From the NCBI RefSeq assembly GCF_002920535.1, contig NZ_PQSS01000001.1:186001-250000 (forward strand): a DNA stretch of 64,000 nucleotides, written 5' to 3'. Positions 49,592-59,400 of the stretch are shown here, in pieces (the first letter of the stretch is position 1; every line of letters starts with the position of its first letter). The position numbers were made by a program, and so were the translations under genes. The notes beneath the pieces were generated by a model. That model was not told the DNA's origin and ran no database searches. It saw nothing but the letters and a program-made list of their open reading frames with translations. The DNA comes from Streptomyces sp. Ru71. GTDB lineage: Bacteria > Actinomycetota > Actinomycetes > Streptomycetales > Streptomycetaceae.

Positions 49592-52363
49592 ATGAAGCGA
49601 CCTATATGGTCCACCTTTGTCATGGCCTTGATAGCCGTGACCTTCGGTGCCATACCGGCCCACGCCGCACCGGTGCCGACCGAATCGGCACCCCCGGCGA
49701 CAGCCGACCCCGTCGACCCGGCCCTCGGCCACAAGGTGGCCGACGGCGGCACGGTCCGGGTCAACGTCCTCACCAGGAGCCGTTCCGACCTGCCCGCCGC
49801 CGCTCGCGCCGGCAAGACGGGCAAGGCTCTGCAGACCCTGTCCACCCTGCCCGTGACCACGCTCCGCGTGGACAAGGCCGGTCTGCAGAAGCTGGCCGCT
49901 CAGCCCGGTGTCGTGAGCGTCACCGAGGACGAGGCCGCGTCCCCCGGCCTGGATTCGACCATTCCGGTCGTCGGCGCGGACAAGACCGTCGCCGCGGGCA
50001 AGAACGGCGCCGGCACCGCGGTGGCCGTCATCGACACCGGCGTCGCCGTCCACCACCCCTTCCTCGGGGGCCGGGTGATCGCCGAGGCGTGCTTCTCGAC
50101 CAACGACTCCGCCGCCGGTGACACCAGCCTGTGCCCCAACGGCACCGAGCAGCAGGAGGGATCGGGCTCGGCGGACGTGGAGACCGGCCCCTGCGCGGGG
50201 ACGCACCTGTGCGATCACGGCACCCATGTCGCCGGCATCGCCGCCGGCAACGGGCAGGGCCTGACCGGAGCCCCCAAGACCGGTGTCGCCCCCGGCGCCG
50301 ACATCATCGCCATCCAGGTGTTCCACAAGAACAGCACCGAAGGCGTCTGCGGCGTCGGCAAGGCGCCGTGCGTGAAGGCGTACGAGAGCGACCAGCTGGC
50401 GGGCCTGGAGAAGGTCCTGCAGCTGCGCCAGTCCGGCCTGCCGATCGCATCGGCCAACATGAGCCTGGGCACGGGCACCGGCTACTACCAGTACTGCGAC
50501 ACGGACATCCGCAAGCCGGTCATCGACAGCCTGCGCGCCGCCGGTGTCGCCACGGTCGTCGCCGCCATGAACAACGCCTACACCGCCGCGGTGGGCGCTC
50601 CCGCGTGCATCTCCTCGGCCGTCGCGGTGGGCAGCACCACCGACGACGACCAGCTGTCCTCCTTCACCAACCGGGGCCCGCTGCTGGACCTCTTCGCCCC
50701 GGGCAGTGACGTCGTCTCCTCGATCCCGGGCAACGCCTACGTCTCCTACAACGGCACCTCCATGGCGACTCCGCACGTGGCGGGCGCCTTCGCCGTGCTC
50801 CGGCAGGCGTACCCCCGGGCGAGCGTCGACGAGTTGGAGTCGCTCCTGAAGGCGACCGGAAAGCCCATCGCCAACGGCAACGGCACCACTCCGCGCATCC
50901 GGCTCGACCGGGCGGTGAAGCCGCAGATCACGGACTTCAACGGCGACGGCGTGGAGGACACGGCCGTCGGGGACCCGAAGGCGACCGTCGGCGGCGACGC
51001 CAAGGCCGGCGTGGTCCGCGTGGTGTACGGCGGCGGCAAGGGCACCGCCGAGATCAACCAGGATGTCCGCGTCGTGTCGGAAGGCGCCGAGCCGAACGAC
51101 TCGTTCGGCGAGAACCTCGCCACCGTCGACTACGACGACGACGGCTACACCGACCTCGTGGTGGGTGTCCCGTCCGAGGACGTCGGCACGGTCACGGACG
51201 CCGGATCGGTCCAGGTCTTCTACGGCGCCGCGGGCGGCCTGTCCACGGGCAAGGCGCCCCTCAACCTCGTCCAGGGCAGCGGCGAGGGCTCGATCCTCTC
51301 CTCGGCCCCCGAGGCCGGCGACCGCTTCGGTGCCGCCGTCGCCGCCGGTCGCACCACCGGCGGTGAGCCGTACCTGGTGATCGGCGTGCCCGGCGAGGAC
51401 CTGGGCACGGTCACCGACGCCGGCAGCGCCCACTATCTGCGGGGCAGCATCAACGTCGCCCTCCACCAGGACAAGCCGGGCGTGGACGGTACCGCCGAGG
51501 CCGGCGACAAGTTCGGCTCGGCCGTCGCGGCCTCCGCGAACCACATCGTCATCGGCTCGCCCGGCGAGGCGATCGGCACCCTGGCCAACGCGGGCGGCGT
51601 GCAGATCTTCAAGCACGACCTGAGCGCCGACGGCATCCCCACCCCGCTCCAGGGCATCAGCCAGGACGACGACTTCGTCTCCGGCGCGTCCGAGGCGGGC
51701 GACCAGTTCGGCGCGTCCGTGGCGGCCGTCGCCTACGCCCCCTCCGCCACGTCCGCCGCGACCGACACCGTCTTCGCGGTGGGCTCCCCCGGTGAGGCCC
51801 TGACAGTCGGCACCAGCAGCGTCAGCCAGGCCGGCGCCGTCCAGTCCTTCCGTGTCACCGGCGCCGGTGCCGTCACCCAGGCCGCCAATTTCAACGCCGA
51901 GGTCGCCAACGTCCAGGGCTCGGCCGAGACCGGCGACAAGTTCGGCCAGAAGGTCGCGCTCGCCAACCTGGCCCCGCACGATCCGGCCAGCGCGAGCACC
52001 CTCGTCCTCGCGGTCGGCATCCCCGGTGAGGACGTCGGCACCACCGCGGACGCGGGCGCGGTGCAGACCTTCTACCCGTTCGGCGCTCCCGGTGACACCG
52101 ACTTCTGGCTGGAGGCCGGCAACGCCTCCGGTCTGGCCGGCACCCCGACGGCCGGCCACGCCATCGGCAACTACCTCGGAGTGACGGCCTCGCGGCTCTA
52201 CGTCGGTGTGCCCAACAGCGCGCCCTACGGCATCGCCCAGGCCGTGCCGTGGAGCAACGCCACCGGCGGACGTACCGGCGCGACCGGCACGGTGACCGTG
52301 TACCAGCCGGGCCAGAACGGCCTCCCGGCCGCGGGCGGCGGTTTCGGCTCGTCGATCGGCTGA
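49592..52363 (+). CDS. Secreted S8 family serine peptidase (subtilase) fused to FG-GAP repeats
   Basis: A 923-aa protein; ATG 49592 starts a clean signal peptide (FVMALIAVTFGAIPAHA). An inhibitor-I9-like propeptide lies at about 45-115 (TVRVNVLTRS, VVSVTEDE). The catalytic triad is D148 (AVIDTG), H209 (DHGTHVAG) and S390 (NGTSMATPHVAG), with N in SMNNAY-like MNNAYTA as the oxyanion region. From about 435 to 900 there are at least seven FG-GAP/VCBS-like blades (DFNGDGVEDTAVGDP, DYDDDGYTDLVVGVPSEDVGTVTDAGSVQVFYG, repeated GIPGED and AGDKFG), forming a calcium-binding beta-propeller. A secreted protease with an adhesion or substrate-binding propeller. Confidence 0.93.
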   Translation: MKRPIWSTFVMALIAVTFGAIPAHAAPVPTESAPPATADPVDPALGHKVADGGTVRVNVLTRSRSDLPAAARAGKTGKALQTLSTLPVTTLRVDKAGLQKLAAQPGVVSVTEDEAASPGLDSTIPVVGADKTVAAGKNGAGTAVAVIDTGVAVHHPFLGGRVIAEACFSTNDSAAGDTSLCPNGTEQQEGSGSADVETGPCAGTHLCDHGTHVAGIAAGNGQGLTGAPKTGVAPGADIIAIQVFHKNSTEGVCGVGKAPCVKAYESDQLAGLEKVLQLRQSGLPIASANMSLGTGTGYYQYCDTDIRKPVIDSLRAAGVATVVAAMNNAYTAAVGAPACISSAVAVGSTTDDDQLSSFTNRGPLLDLFAPGSDVVSSIPGNAYVSYNGTSMATPHVAGAFAVLRQAYPRASVDELESLLKATGKPIANGNGTTPRIRLDRAVKPQITDFNGDGVEDTAVGDPKATVGGDAKAGVVRVVYGGGKGTAEINQDVRVVSEGAEPNDSFGENLATVDYDDDGYTDLVVGVPSEDVGTVTDAGSVQVFYGAAGGLSTGKAPLNLVQGSGEGSILSSAPEAGDRFGAAVAAGRTTGGEPYLVIGVPGEDLGTVTDAGSAHYLRGSINVALHQDKPGVDGTAEAGDKFGSAVAASANHIVIGSPGEAIGTLANAGGVQIFKHDLSADGIPTPLQGISQDDDFVSGASEAGDQFGASVAAVAYAPSATSAATDTVFAVGSPGEALTVGTSSVSQAGAVQSFRVTGAGAVTQAANFNAEVANVQGSAETGDKFGQKVALANLAPHDPASASTLVLAVGIPGEDVGTTADAGAVQTFYPFGAPGDTDFWLEAGNASGLAGTPTAGHAIGNYLGVTASRLYVGVPNSAPYGIAQAVPWSNATGGRTGATGTVTVYQPGQNGLPAAGGGFGSSIG

Positions 52364-52402
52364 CCGCGACGGCGACCCGGACCTGACCGGACGCACCTGT
52401 GA

Positions 52403-52437
52403 GTGAGGCCCCGGAGGATCCCCCTCCGGGGCCTCAC
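52403..52437. terminator. Strong bidirectional terminator
   Basis: A perfect 15-bp stem (GTGAGGCCCCGGAGG at 52403-52417 with its complement at 52423-52437) and a 5-base loop separate the subtilase gene from the converging small secreted-peptide gene. Confidence 0.85.
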
Positions 52438-52462
52438 CCGTTCCGGTCACGGCGGTGTCGCA

Positions 52463-52612
52463 TCAGACGTTGTACGTGATCGTCCGCACGGTCGGCGCGG
52501 TGGCGGGGTCCACGGTGTCGGCCTCGGCGGCGGTCGCGGAGCCGGCGAGCAGCGCGAGAACGGCGGCGAGCCGCGCGACCCGGCGCAGGGTGCTTCTTCG
52601 AGGGCGTCTCAC
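52463..52612 (-). CDS. Tiny secreted peptide, 49 aa (possible gene remnant)
   Basis: GTG 52612 follows a GGAGGGG. The product is a signal peptide (STLRRVARLAAVLALLAGSATAAEA) plus about 18 residues ending TVRTITYNV. The end resembles the first strand of endonuclease/exonuclease/phosphatase proteins (RTITYNV), which normally continue for 250 residues. It is therefore either a truncated remnant of a secreted nuclease-type gene or a real short peptide. A good ribosome binding site and an upstream inverted repeat at 52632-52658 suggest it is still expressed. Confidence 0.5.
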   Translation of the reverse strand: MRRPRRSTLRRVARLAAVLALLAGSATAAEADTVDPATAPTVRTITYNV

Positions 52613-52631
52613 GTCCGCCCCTCCATTCAGA

Positions 52632-52658
52632 GAAGATCGGGTCAGCGTAACGATCTTC
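52632..52658. promoter_or_regulatory. Inverted repeat GAAGATCG/CGATCTTC upstream of the tiny peptide gene
   Basis: Perfect 8-bp arms (52632-52639 and 52651-52658) around an 11-base spacer, 20 bases upstream of the GTG at 52612. It could be an operator or a hairpin in the leader. Confidence 0.5.
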
Positions 52659-52672
52659 GAGAACGGGTCGGC

Positions 52673-52703
52673 TTGCGCTGGAGTGCACTCCAGGTCGTAG
52701 CGT
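52673..52703 (+). promoter_or_regulatory. MerR-type promoter with palindromic operator for the aldo/keto reductase
   Basis: TTGCGC (-35, 52673-52678) and TAGCGT (-10, 52698-52703) are separated by 19 bases, the abnormal spacing that MerR activators correct. The spacer holds most of the perfect 16-bp palindrome CTGGAGTGCACTCCAG (52678-52693). No MerR gene lies in the window, so the activator is encoded elsewhere. Confidence 0.72.
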
Positions 52704-52844
52704 CGCAGACACCGCGACGCGCGAGGCCCGATTCGCCCGGTGTCTCCCACGGGATGCCGGGCGCCGCAATCCGTTGCTAGATGGATGAGGGCCTTGTGCC
52801 GTCCGAACGATGAACGAGTTGTGCACGAAAGGCTGGGACACGTC

Positions 52845-53834
<990 letters not shown>

Positions 53835-53871
53835 CCGGGCCGCCGGCGTCACCGTCGTCCGATCGTCGAGG

Positions 53872-54519
53872 TCAGTCCTTTCGCCCGGTCGCGGCGACGG
53901 TGACACCGAGGCCGATCATGGCGAGCCCACCGACCCCGCCGACCAGCGAGAGCCGCCGCGGCGAGCGGGCGAACCAGTCGCGCGCGGTGGCCGCGGCCAG
54001 GCCCCAGACGGTGTCGGAGGCGAGGGCGATGGCGTTGAAGACGAGACCGAGCAGGAGCATCTGCACGGCGACATGCCCCTGCTCGCGGTCCACGAACTGC
54101 GGCAGCACCGCCGCGAAGAACACGATGGTCTTGGGGTTGGTCACACCGACCGCGAACCCTTCCAGGAAGGTTCGCAGACCGCCGTGCGCCACGCCCTCCC
54201 CGGCGAACGAGGCCCGCAGCGAACCACGTTCACGCCACGCCTTGACGCCGAGGTACACCAGGTAGGCGGCCCCCGCCAGCTTGAGCGAGGTGAACACGAG
54301 TACCGAACGTTCCACGACGGACCCGATACCGAAGGCCACAGCCACGATCAGCAGGTAGGCGCCGAGCGTGTTGCCCACGACGGTGGTCAGCGCGGCTCGC
54401 CGCCCCTGCGCCAGCGCCCGCCCGACCACGAACAGCACGCTGGGGCCGGGGATCACGATCAGCAGGAACGACATGGCCGCGAAGGCGAGCAAACGGTCGG
54501 TGGACACCATGTGACTCAT
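53872..54519 (-). CDS. LysE/RhtB family amino acid exporter
   Basis: A 215-aa inner-membrane protein with six predicted helices. The family hallmark LLIVIPGPSVLFVVGRALAQGRRAAL is present, as is VGVTNPKTIVFFAAVLPQFVD. ATG 54519 or 54510 (two in-frame) is the start. It likely exports an amino acid or a derivative by proton antiport. Confidence 0.9.
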   Translation of the reverse strand: MSHMVSTDRLLAFAAMSFLLIVIPGPSVLFVVGRALAQGRRAALTTVVGNTLGAYLLIVAVAFGIGSVVERSVLVFTSLKLAGAAYLVYLGVKAWRERGSLRASFAGEGVAHGGLRTFLEGFAVGVTNPKTIVFFAAVLPQFVDREQGHVAVQMLLLGLVFNAIALASDTVWGLAAATARDWFARSPRRLSLVGGVGGLAMIGLGVTVAATGRKD

Positions 54520-54635
54520 GCAAGCACGGGAAGGTCCGGCCCCTCCAGCCGTTTCTCGACCGGCCGGCCTCTGCACCAGTGGGGGCGCGGGGCCTCGGGG
54601 GCGCCAGGCCGCCCCCCCCGGGCGGGTCGGTGCCG

Positions 54636-55403
54636 TCAGCGATGCCGATCCGGGCGCAAGGAGACGTAGAGGCGAGTGCCCTGCGGTCGGTAACCGACGC
54701 GCTCGTAGACGCGGCGGGATCCTTCTCCGGAGTACTCCAGCCACACTGATCCGGCCCCCTGGGCGAACATCGCCTCGGTGAGCGTGGCGGTTACCGCGGC
54801 GGCGATGCCGCGGCCACGGTAGGCGGGGCGGGTGCCGACGCCGGACAGCTCTGCGGTGCCCTCGGCCGACGGGGAGCAGGACGCCCCGCCGACGATGCCG
54901 GCCCGCGGGTCGCGGACGAAGCGCACCGCTCCGCCGCTCTGCTGGGTGCGGCGCAGCCGGGCCGCACCCTGTGCGGAGGGTGCGAAGACGCCACCGAACG
55001 CCTCGGCGAGTGCGGCATCGAGCTCGGTGAACTCTTCGTCGGTGGTCGGGCACCGTACGTGCGGGGAGTGCGCGGACGAGGGGAGGGCCAGGGTCTGGGG
55101 TGTGCAGACGAGGTATTCGTGCACCGCCTCGATGCCGAAACCGGCCGCCCGCAGGGCCGGTGCCACGGCAGGGGCCGCTTGCGGTGCGAACTCCAGCCGG
55201 GGCAGCAGACCCCGCTCCCGGAAGACCCCGATCAGCGCCCTGACGTCCCGCTCCGTCGGCTTGGCAGCGGGCAGCGGGGTCGCGTAGTTGAGGTAGGGGC
55301 TGTCGGTATCAGGGGTGAAGCCCGCGACGAAGCCACCGGTCTCGATGACCACGGGACGGCGGCGGAGGTTGGCGACGGCAAAGCTCTGGACCTGGATGTC
55401 CAT
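54636..55403 (-). CDS. GNAT family N-acetyltransferase
   Basis: A 255-aa protein, ATG 55403. The GNAT core is C-terminal: AGIVGGASCSPSAEGTAELSGVGTRPAYRGRGIAAAVTATLTEAMFAQGAGSVWLEYSGEGSRRVYERVGYRPQGTRLYVSL, with the acetyl-CoA pyrophosphate loop RGRGIA. The N-terminal part (about 1-120) is degenerate, suggesting a double-GNAT architecture. Substrate unknown. Confidence 0.87.
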   Translation of the reverse strand: MDIQVQSFAVANLRRRPVVIETGGFVAGFTPDTDSPYLNYATPLPAAKPTERDVRALIGVFRERGLLPRLEFAPQAAPAVAPALRAAGFGIEAVHEYLVCTPQTLALPSSAHSPHVRCPTTDEEFTELDAALAEAFGGVFAPSAQGAARLRRTQQSGGAVRFVRDPRAGIVGGASCSPSAEGTAELSGVGTRPAYRGRGIAAAVTATLTEAMFAQGAGSVWLEYSGEGSRRVYERVGYRPQGTRLYVSLRPDRHR

Positions 55404-55671
55404 GACGGGTGTTGACCTCACGAAGTCTCTGGGAAAGCCCGTAGTTCGGGGCACGGGAGTGTGGCGGTGCGTCAGGCACCGCTTCGTGGGGCCGCCGTCG
55501 AGGGACAGCGTGACAGGCCGAGGCTGCTGCGGAGCAAGCGCTCAGGACCGACGGCGGCCACTGATGGACGCCGAGAACATTGGCTTCGTTCCTCACCGTG
55601 AGCAGGTCTGCAAGATCGCAGAACACGGCACACTGTTCCACGACCTACCGGAGCGGGCAAGCGATTTCACA
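55404..55671. other. Intergenic region without a recognised gene (268 bases)
   Basis: Read on both strands, no convincing coding, RNA or terminator feature is visible between the GNAT gene and the next minus-strand gene. The region presumably carries the GNAT promoter. Confidence 0.4.
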
Positions 55672-56145
55672 TCAGGGTCCATTGAAAGACGCCTGCCGGG
55701 CAAGGAACTCCTCGAACGCCGCCTTCTGCCGTGGATCCATGAAGCCTTGGCGGACATCGCGGGCCTTTTCCTGGAGCCAGTGGGCCTCGGCGGGGTCCAG
55801 TAGCTCGGCGACCACCACGCCTTCGCGAGCAACCGCCGTGCGCCCTCCCACGCGAAGACGAAAAAGCGTGAACGCGCCGAACTCCGCCGGGTGGGCCAGC
55901 TCCGGCTCCTCCGCCGCAGTCCCGGTCTCTTCCCCAGCGTCACTCATCGGGTAGGCCGTGGGGGCCCAATGCTCCCAGAGCGCGAGCGTGGCCGCGGGCA
56001 CCAAGACCGCGCGTTCCGCCTCGTCACGTCCCTCCCACCTGAACGTGACGGTGATGGGCTCGCCGACCGCCTCGGCCAGCCCGAGCACCCTCTCCATCTC
56101 ATCGTTGATCGGGTGATCCACCACTACGTCGATCTGAATTCCCAT
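55672..56145 (-). CDS. Hypothetical protein, 157 aa
   Basis: Not recognised. ATG 56145 starts MGIQIDVVVDHPINDEMERVLGLAEAVGEPITVTFRWEGRDEAERAVLVPAATLALWEHW. A soluble, acidic protein with a beta-rich first half and an amphipathic C-terminal helix (HWLQEKARDVRQGFMDPRQKAAFEEFLARQ). It has no signal peptide. Codon use is like its neighbours, so it is probably a real gene. Confidence 0.6.
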   Translation of the reverse strand: MGIQIDVVVDHPINDEMERVLGLAEAVGEPITVTFRWEGRDEAERAVLVPAATLALWEHWAPTAYPMSDAGEETGTAAEEPELAHPAEFGAFTLFRLRVGGRTAVAREGVVVAELLDPAEAHWLQEKARDVRQGFMDPRQKAAFEEFLARQASFNGP

Positions 56146-56441
56146 GGTGCCCGAGGCTACTGACCGTCGGACTCCCCCCTCCTGAACGGACCGTACGACC
56201 AAGTTGAGACGCCCGAGCAGGGGCTGTGCGCCGGGGGATCCTCCGCCATGCGGCCATGCGCGATGCCCTCACCCAGCCCCGCCAAACCACCCCAACGAGT
56301 GACCCGGAGACGTTCACAACTCCTTTACGTGCTGGCTGATTTGTGACTGTGCTGTGTGCGTCGCCACGAGGAAGATGTGGCTGCTTTGTGGGTCGTTGCA
56401 GTTCAAGCCGGTTGCCGCGGGAAGGGTCGGGGGCGAGGCCG
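56146..56441. other. Divergent upstream region of the giant SpvB/RHS gene (296 bases)
   Basis: It carries the start regions of the two divergent genes. TTTACGTGCTGGCTGATTTGTGACTGTGCTG around 56320-56355 is locally AT-richer and is the most likely promoter area for the RHS gene. No palindrome was found. Confidence 0.4.
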
Positions 56442-59400
56442 ATGACGGGTGGGGTACGCAGACATCGCTGGGCAGACAGATTCAGGCGGGCCCCATGGGC
56501 CCGCGGCAGGGGGCCGGCGCTGCTGCTGGCCCTCGCGCTGCCGCTCTCACTGGTCTCGGCCAGTGAGCTGACCGGCTCGCCGCGCACCGCGCCGACGGCC
56601 GCCGTCGTCCCGGCGCTCGGCGGCTGTGTGCCGGGCAAGCAGGCCAGGGCCAAGAACGCGGCCGTGGCGCCGTCGACGACCTGGGTCAACCCCGACACCG
56701 GGGTGACCAAGAGCGTCGCCCGCGACGGCGCCGAGGTGACGCTCGCGCCCGAGGCGGTGTCCGAACCCACCGAGGTCGGCATCGAGCCGCTGGACGCGAC
56801 CACCCTGCCGGAGCTCGGCGCCGGCATGGAGAACGTCACCAAGGGGCCGCAGGGCTACCGCTTCACCCCCACCCCGCACACCTTCGAGACCGGCATCACC
56901 GTCTCCCTGCCCTACGACCCCGACGCGCTGAAGAGCGCCGGGCACACCCCGGGCGACATCCGGACCTTCTACTTCGACGAGGCCGGCAGCTGCTGGCGGG
57001 CGCTGGAGCGCATCTCCGTCGACGAGGACAAGCACGTCGTCGTCTCGCGCACGAACCACTTCACCGACATGGTGAACGCCGTGGTCACCGCCCCCGAGGG
57101 CCCCGAACAGATCTCCTCCGACCCCAACCAGATCAAGAACATCCAGGCCGCCTCCCCGGTCACCGGCGTCAACCAGATGGCCGCCCCGACCGCCAACAAC
57201 CAGGGCGACGCCCGGCTCTCCTACCCGCTCGAACTCCCCGACGGGCGAGCCGGCCTGGCGCCGTCGCTGGCGGTGGAGTACACCTCGTCGGCCGCCGAGA
57301 GCTGGCTCGGCAGCGGCTGGGACCTGTCCGTCCCGTCGATATCCGTCGAGACCCGCTGGGGCGTGCCCCGCTACGACGCGGCCCGCGAGACCGAGACGTA
57401 CCTCATGGGCGGCGACCAGCTGACGCCCCTCGCCCACCGAGGGACGCCCGGCCCGCGCAGCACCGGCGAGAAGGTCTTCCACGCGCGGATCGAGGGCGGC
57501 TTCGAGCGCATCGTGCGCACCGGGACCTCGCCCGCCACGTACGGCTGGGAGGTCACCGACAAGTCCGGTGTGCGCTACCTGTACGGAGGCGAGGGCGCCA
57601 CGCTCGCCGACGACGCCGGCAACATCTTCTCCTGGGCCCTGCGCGAGGTACGCGACCCGCACGGCAACACCGTGCGCTACAGCTACGCCCTGGTCCGGGA
57701 CGCGGGAGTGGCGGGCGGCACCGTCGCCGGCCGCAACCTGTACGTGCAGAAGATCGCCTACACCGGGCACGGCGACACCGACGGGCCCTACACGGTGACC
57801 TTCGTCCGCGACCGGGACCTGGGCGAGGCCCGGCGGCCCGACGTGTCCATCGACGCGCGCGGAGGATTCAAGCGGGTCACCGCCGACCTGCTGCGCCGCA
57901 TCGACGTCCGCTTCCAGGACAAGCCCGTCCGCTCCTACGAACTCGCCTACACCACCGGCGCGTTCGACAAGACGCTCCTGAAGTCCATCGCCCAGCTCGA
58001 CGCGGACGGCAAGGAGTTCAACCGCCACCGGTTCGACTACTTCGACGACATCCGCGACGCCAAGGGCGCCTACGAGGCCTTCGCCAAGGTCGACTGGACC
58101 TCGCCGGACGACAACGTCCGCAACAGCGCCGTGAACACCGTGAAGCCGGGTGCCGGCGAGGCGGGCGCCCTGCACGGCAACACCTCCACCAGCGTCGGCG
58201 GCCACCTGTACGTCGGCTACGGCACCAGCCCCTCCAAGAACGGCTCCGTCGGCGTCAAGGCCGGCTACAGCAGGTCCGGCGACGAGGGGCTCCTCTCCCT
58301 GGTCGACGTGGACGGCGACAGCCTGCCGGACAAGGTGTTCAAGCAGGGCGGCGGTTTCGTCTTCCGCAAGAACCTCTCCCGGCCGGGAGGCGAGCCGAGG
58401 TTCGCCTCCGCCACCACCCCGCTGCGCAACCTGCCGGGCATCCTCAGCGAGTCCGCCAACTCCCTCACCGTCGGCATCGAGGGCTATCTGGGCGTGGCGG
58501 CGCAGCTGGACTACGTCGACACCGTCTCCACCACCAAGCGGTACTTCAGCGACGTCAACTCCGACGGCATCGTGGACCTCGTCGACGGCTCGTCCGTGCG
58601 CTTCGGCCGCGTCGACACCGACGGCACCGTGGAGTACGGCCCCGCCTCGCAGACCCCGGTGCCGATCGGCGCCGGCCAGGTCGACACCGACGGGCTGCTG
58701 CCCGACTACGCCGCCGAGCGCGAGCGGCGCATCGACTCCTCCCCGCTGGTGGACACGCTGCGCCGGTGGACGGCGCCCTACGACGGCACCGTCCGCGTCA
58801 CCGGCACGGTCACGCTCCAGAAGTCCGACGAGCAGCCGGAGTTCGCCCAGCCCGACGGCGTACGCGTCGCCGTGCAGCACGAGGGCCGCGAGCTGTGGTC
58901 CAAGCACATCGAGGCCGTCGACGAGACCGCGTACACCCCCGAAGGCGTCGACGCCATCGAGGTCAAGCGCGGCGAACGCCTCTACTTCCGGGTCGGTTCC
59001 GTCTTCGACGGCGCCGGTGACAAGGTCGCCTGGGACCCGACGGTCACCTACACCGGCTTCGAGGCCACCGACGCCAACGACCTGCCGCTGCACTCCTACA
59101 CCGCGTCCAAGGACTTCACCCTGGCCGGCCGTGCCGGCAGCGTCGAGGCCCCGGTCGACGGCACCCTCCAGCTGACCGGTGATGTGACGAAGAAGGCCGC
59201 GACCACCGACGACGTCACCGTCCAGATCCTCCAGAACGGCACGCCGGTCGTCGAGAAGACCATCGGCGCCGCCGAGACCGGCACCTTCCCGGCCGGCACC
59301 ACGGTCCACGTCACCAAGGGCCAGAAGCTCCAGTGGCGGATCCGCTCCGACTCACCCGTCGACGTCACCGCCTTCGCATGGGCGCCGCTCGCCCGCTACA

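Noticed and set aside
51060..52090. Repetitive DNA in the subtilase gene as a possible CRISPR or tandem repeat array
   Set aside because: The periodicity is in-frame FG-GAP protein repeats that diverge at the DNA level; there are no constant repeats with unique spacers.
54612..54619. Run of eight C residues near 54612 as a phase-variation tract
   Set aside because: It is intergenic, short and in a very GC-rich genome, with no promoter or frame it could switch.
56354..56566. Plus-strand 70-codon frame overlapping the start of the RHS gene
   Set aside because: It is out of frame with the RHS gene, has no ribosome binding site and no recognisable product.
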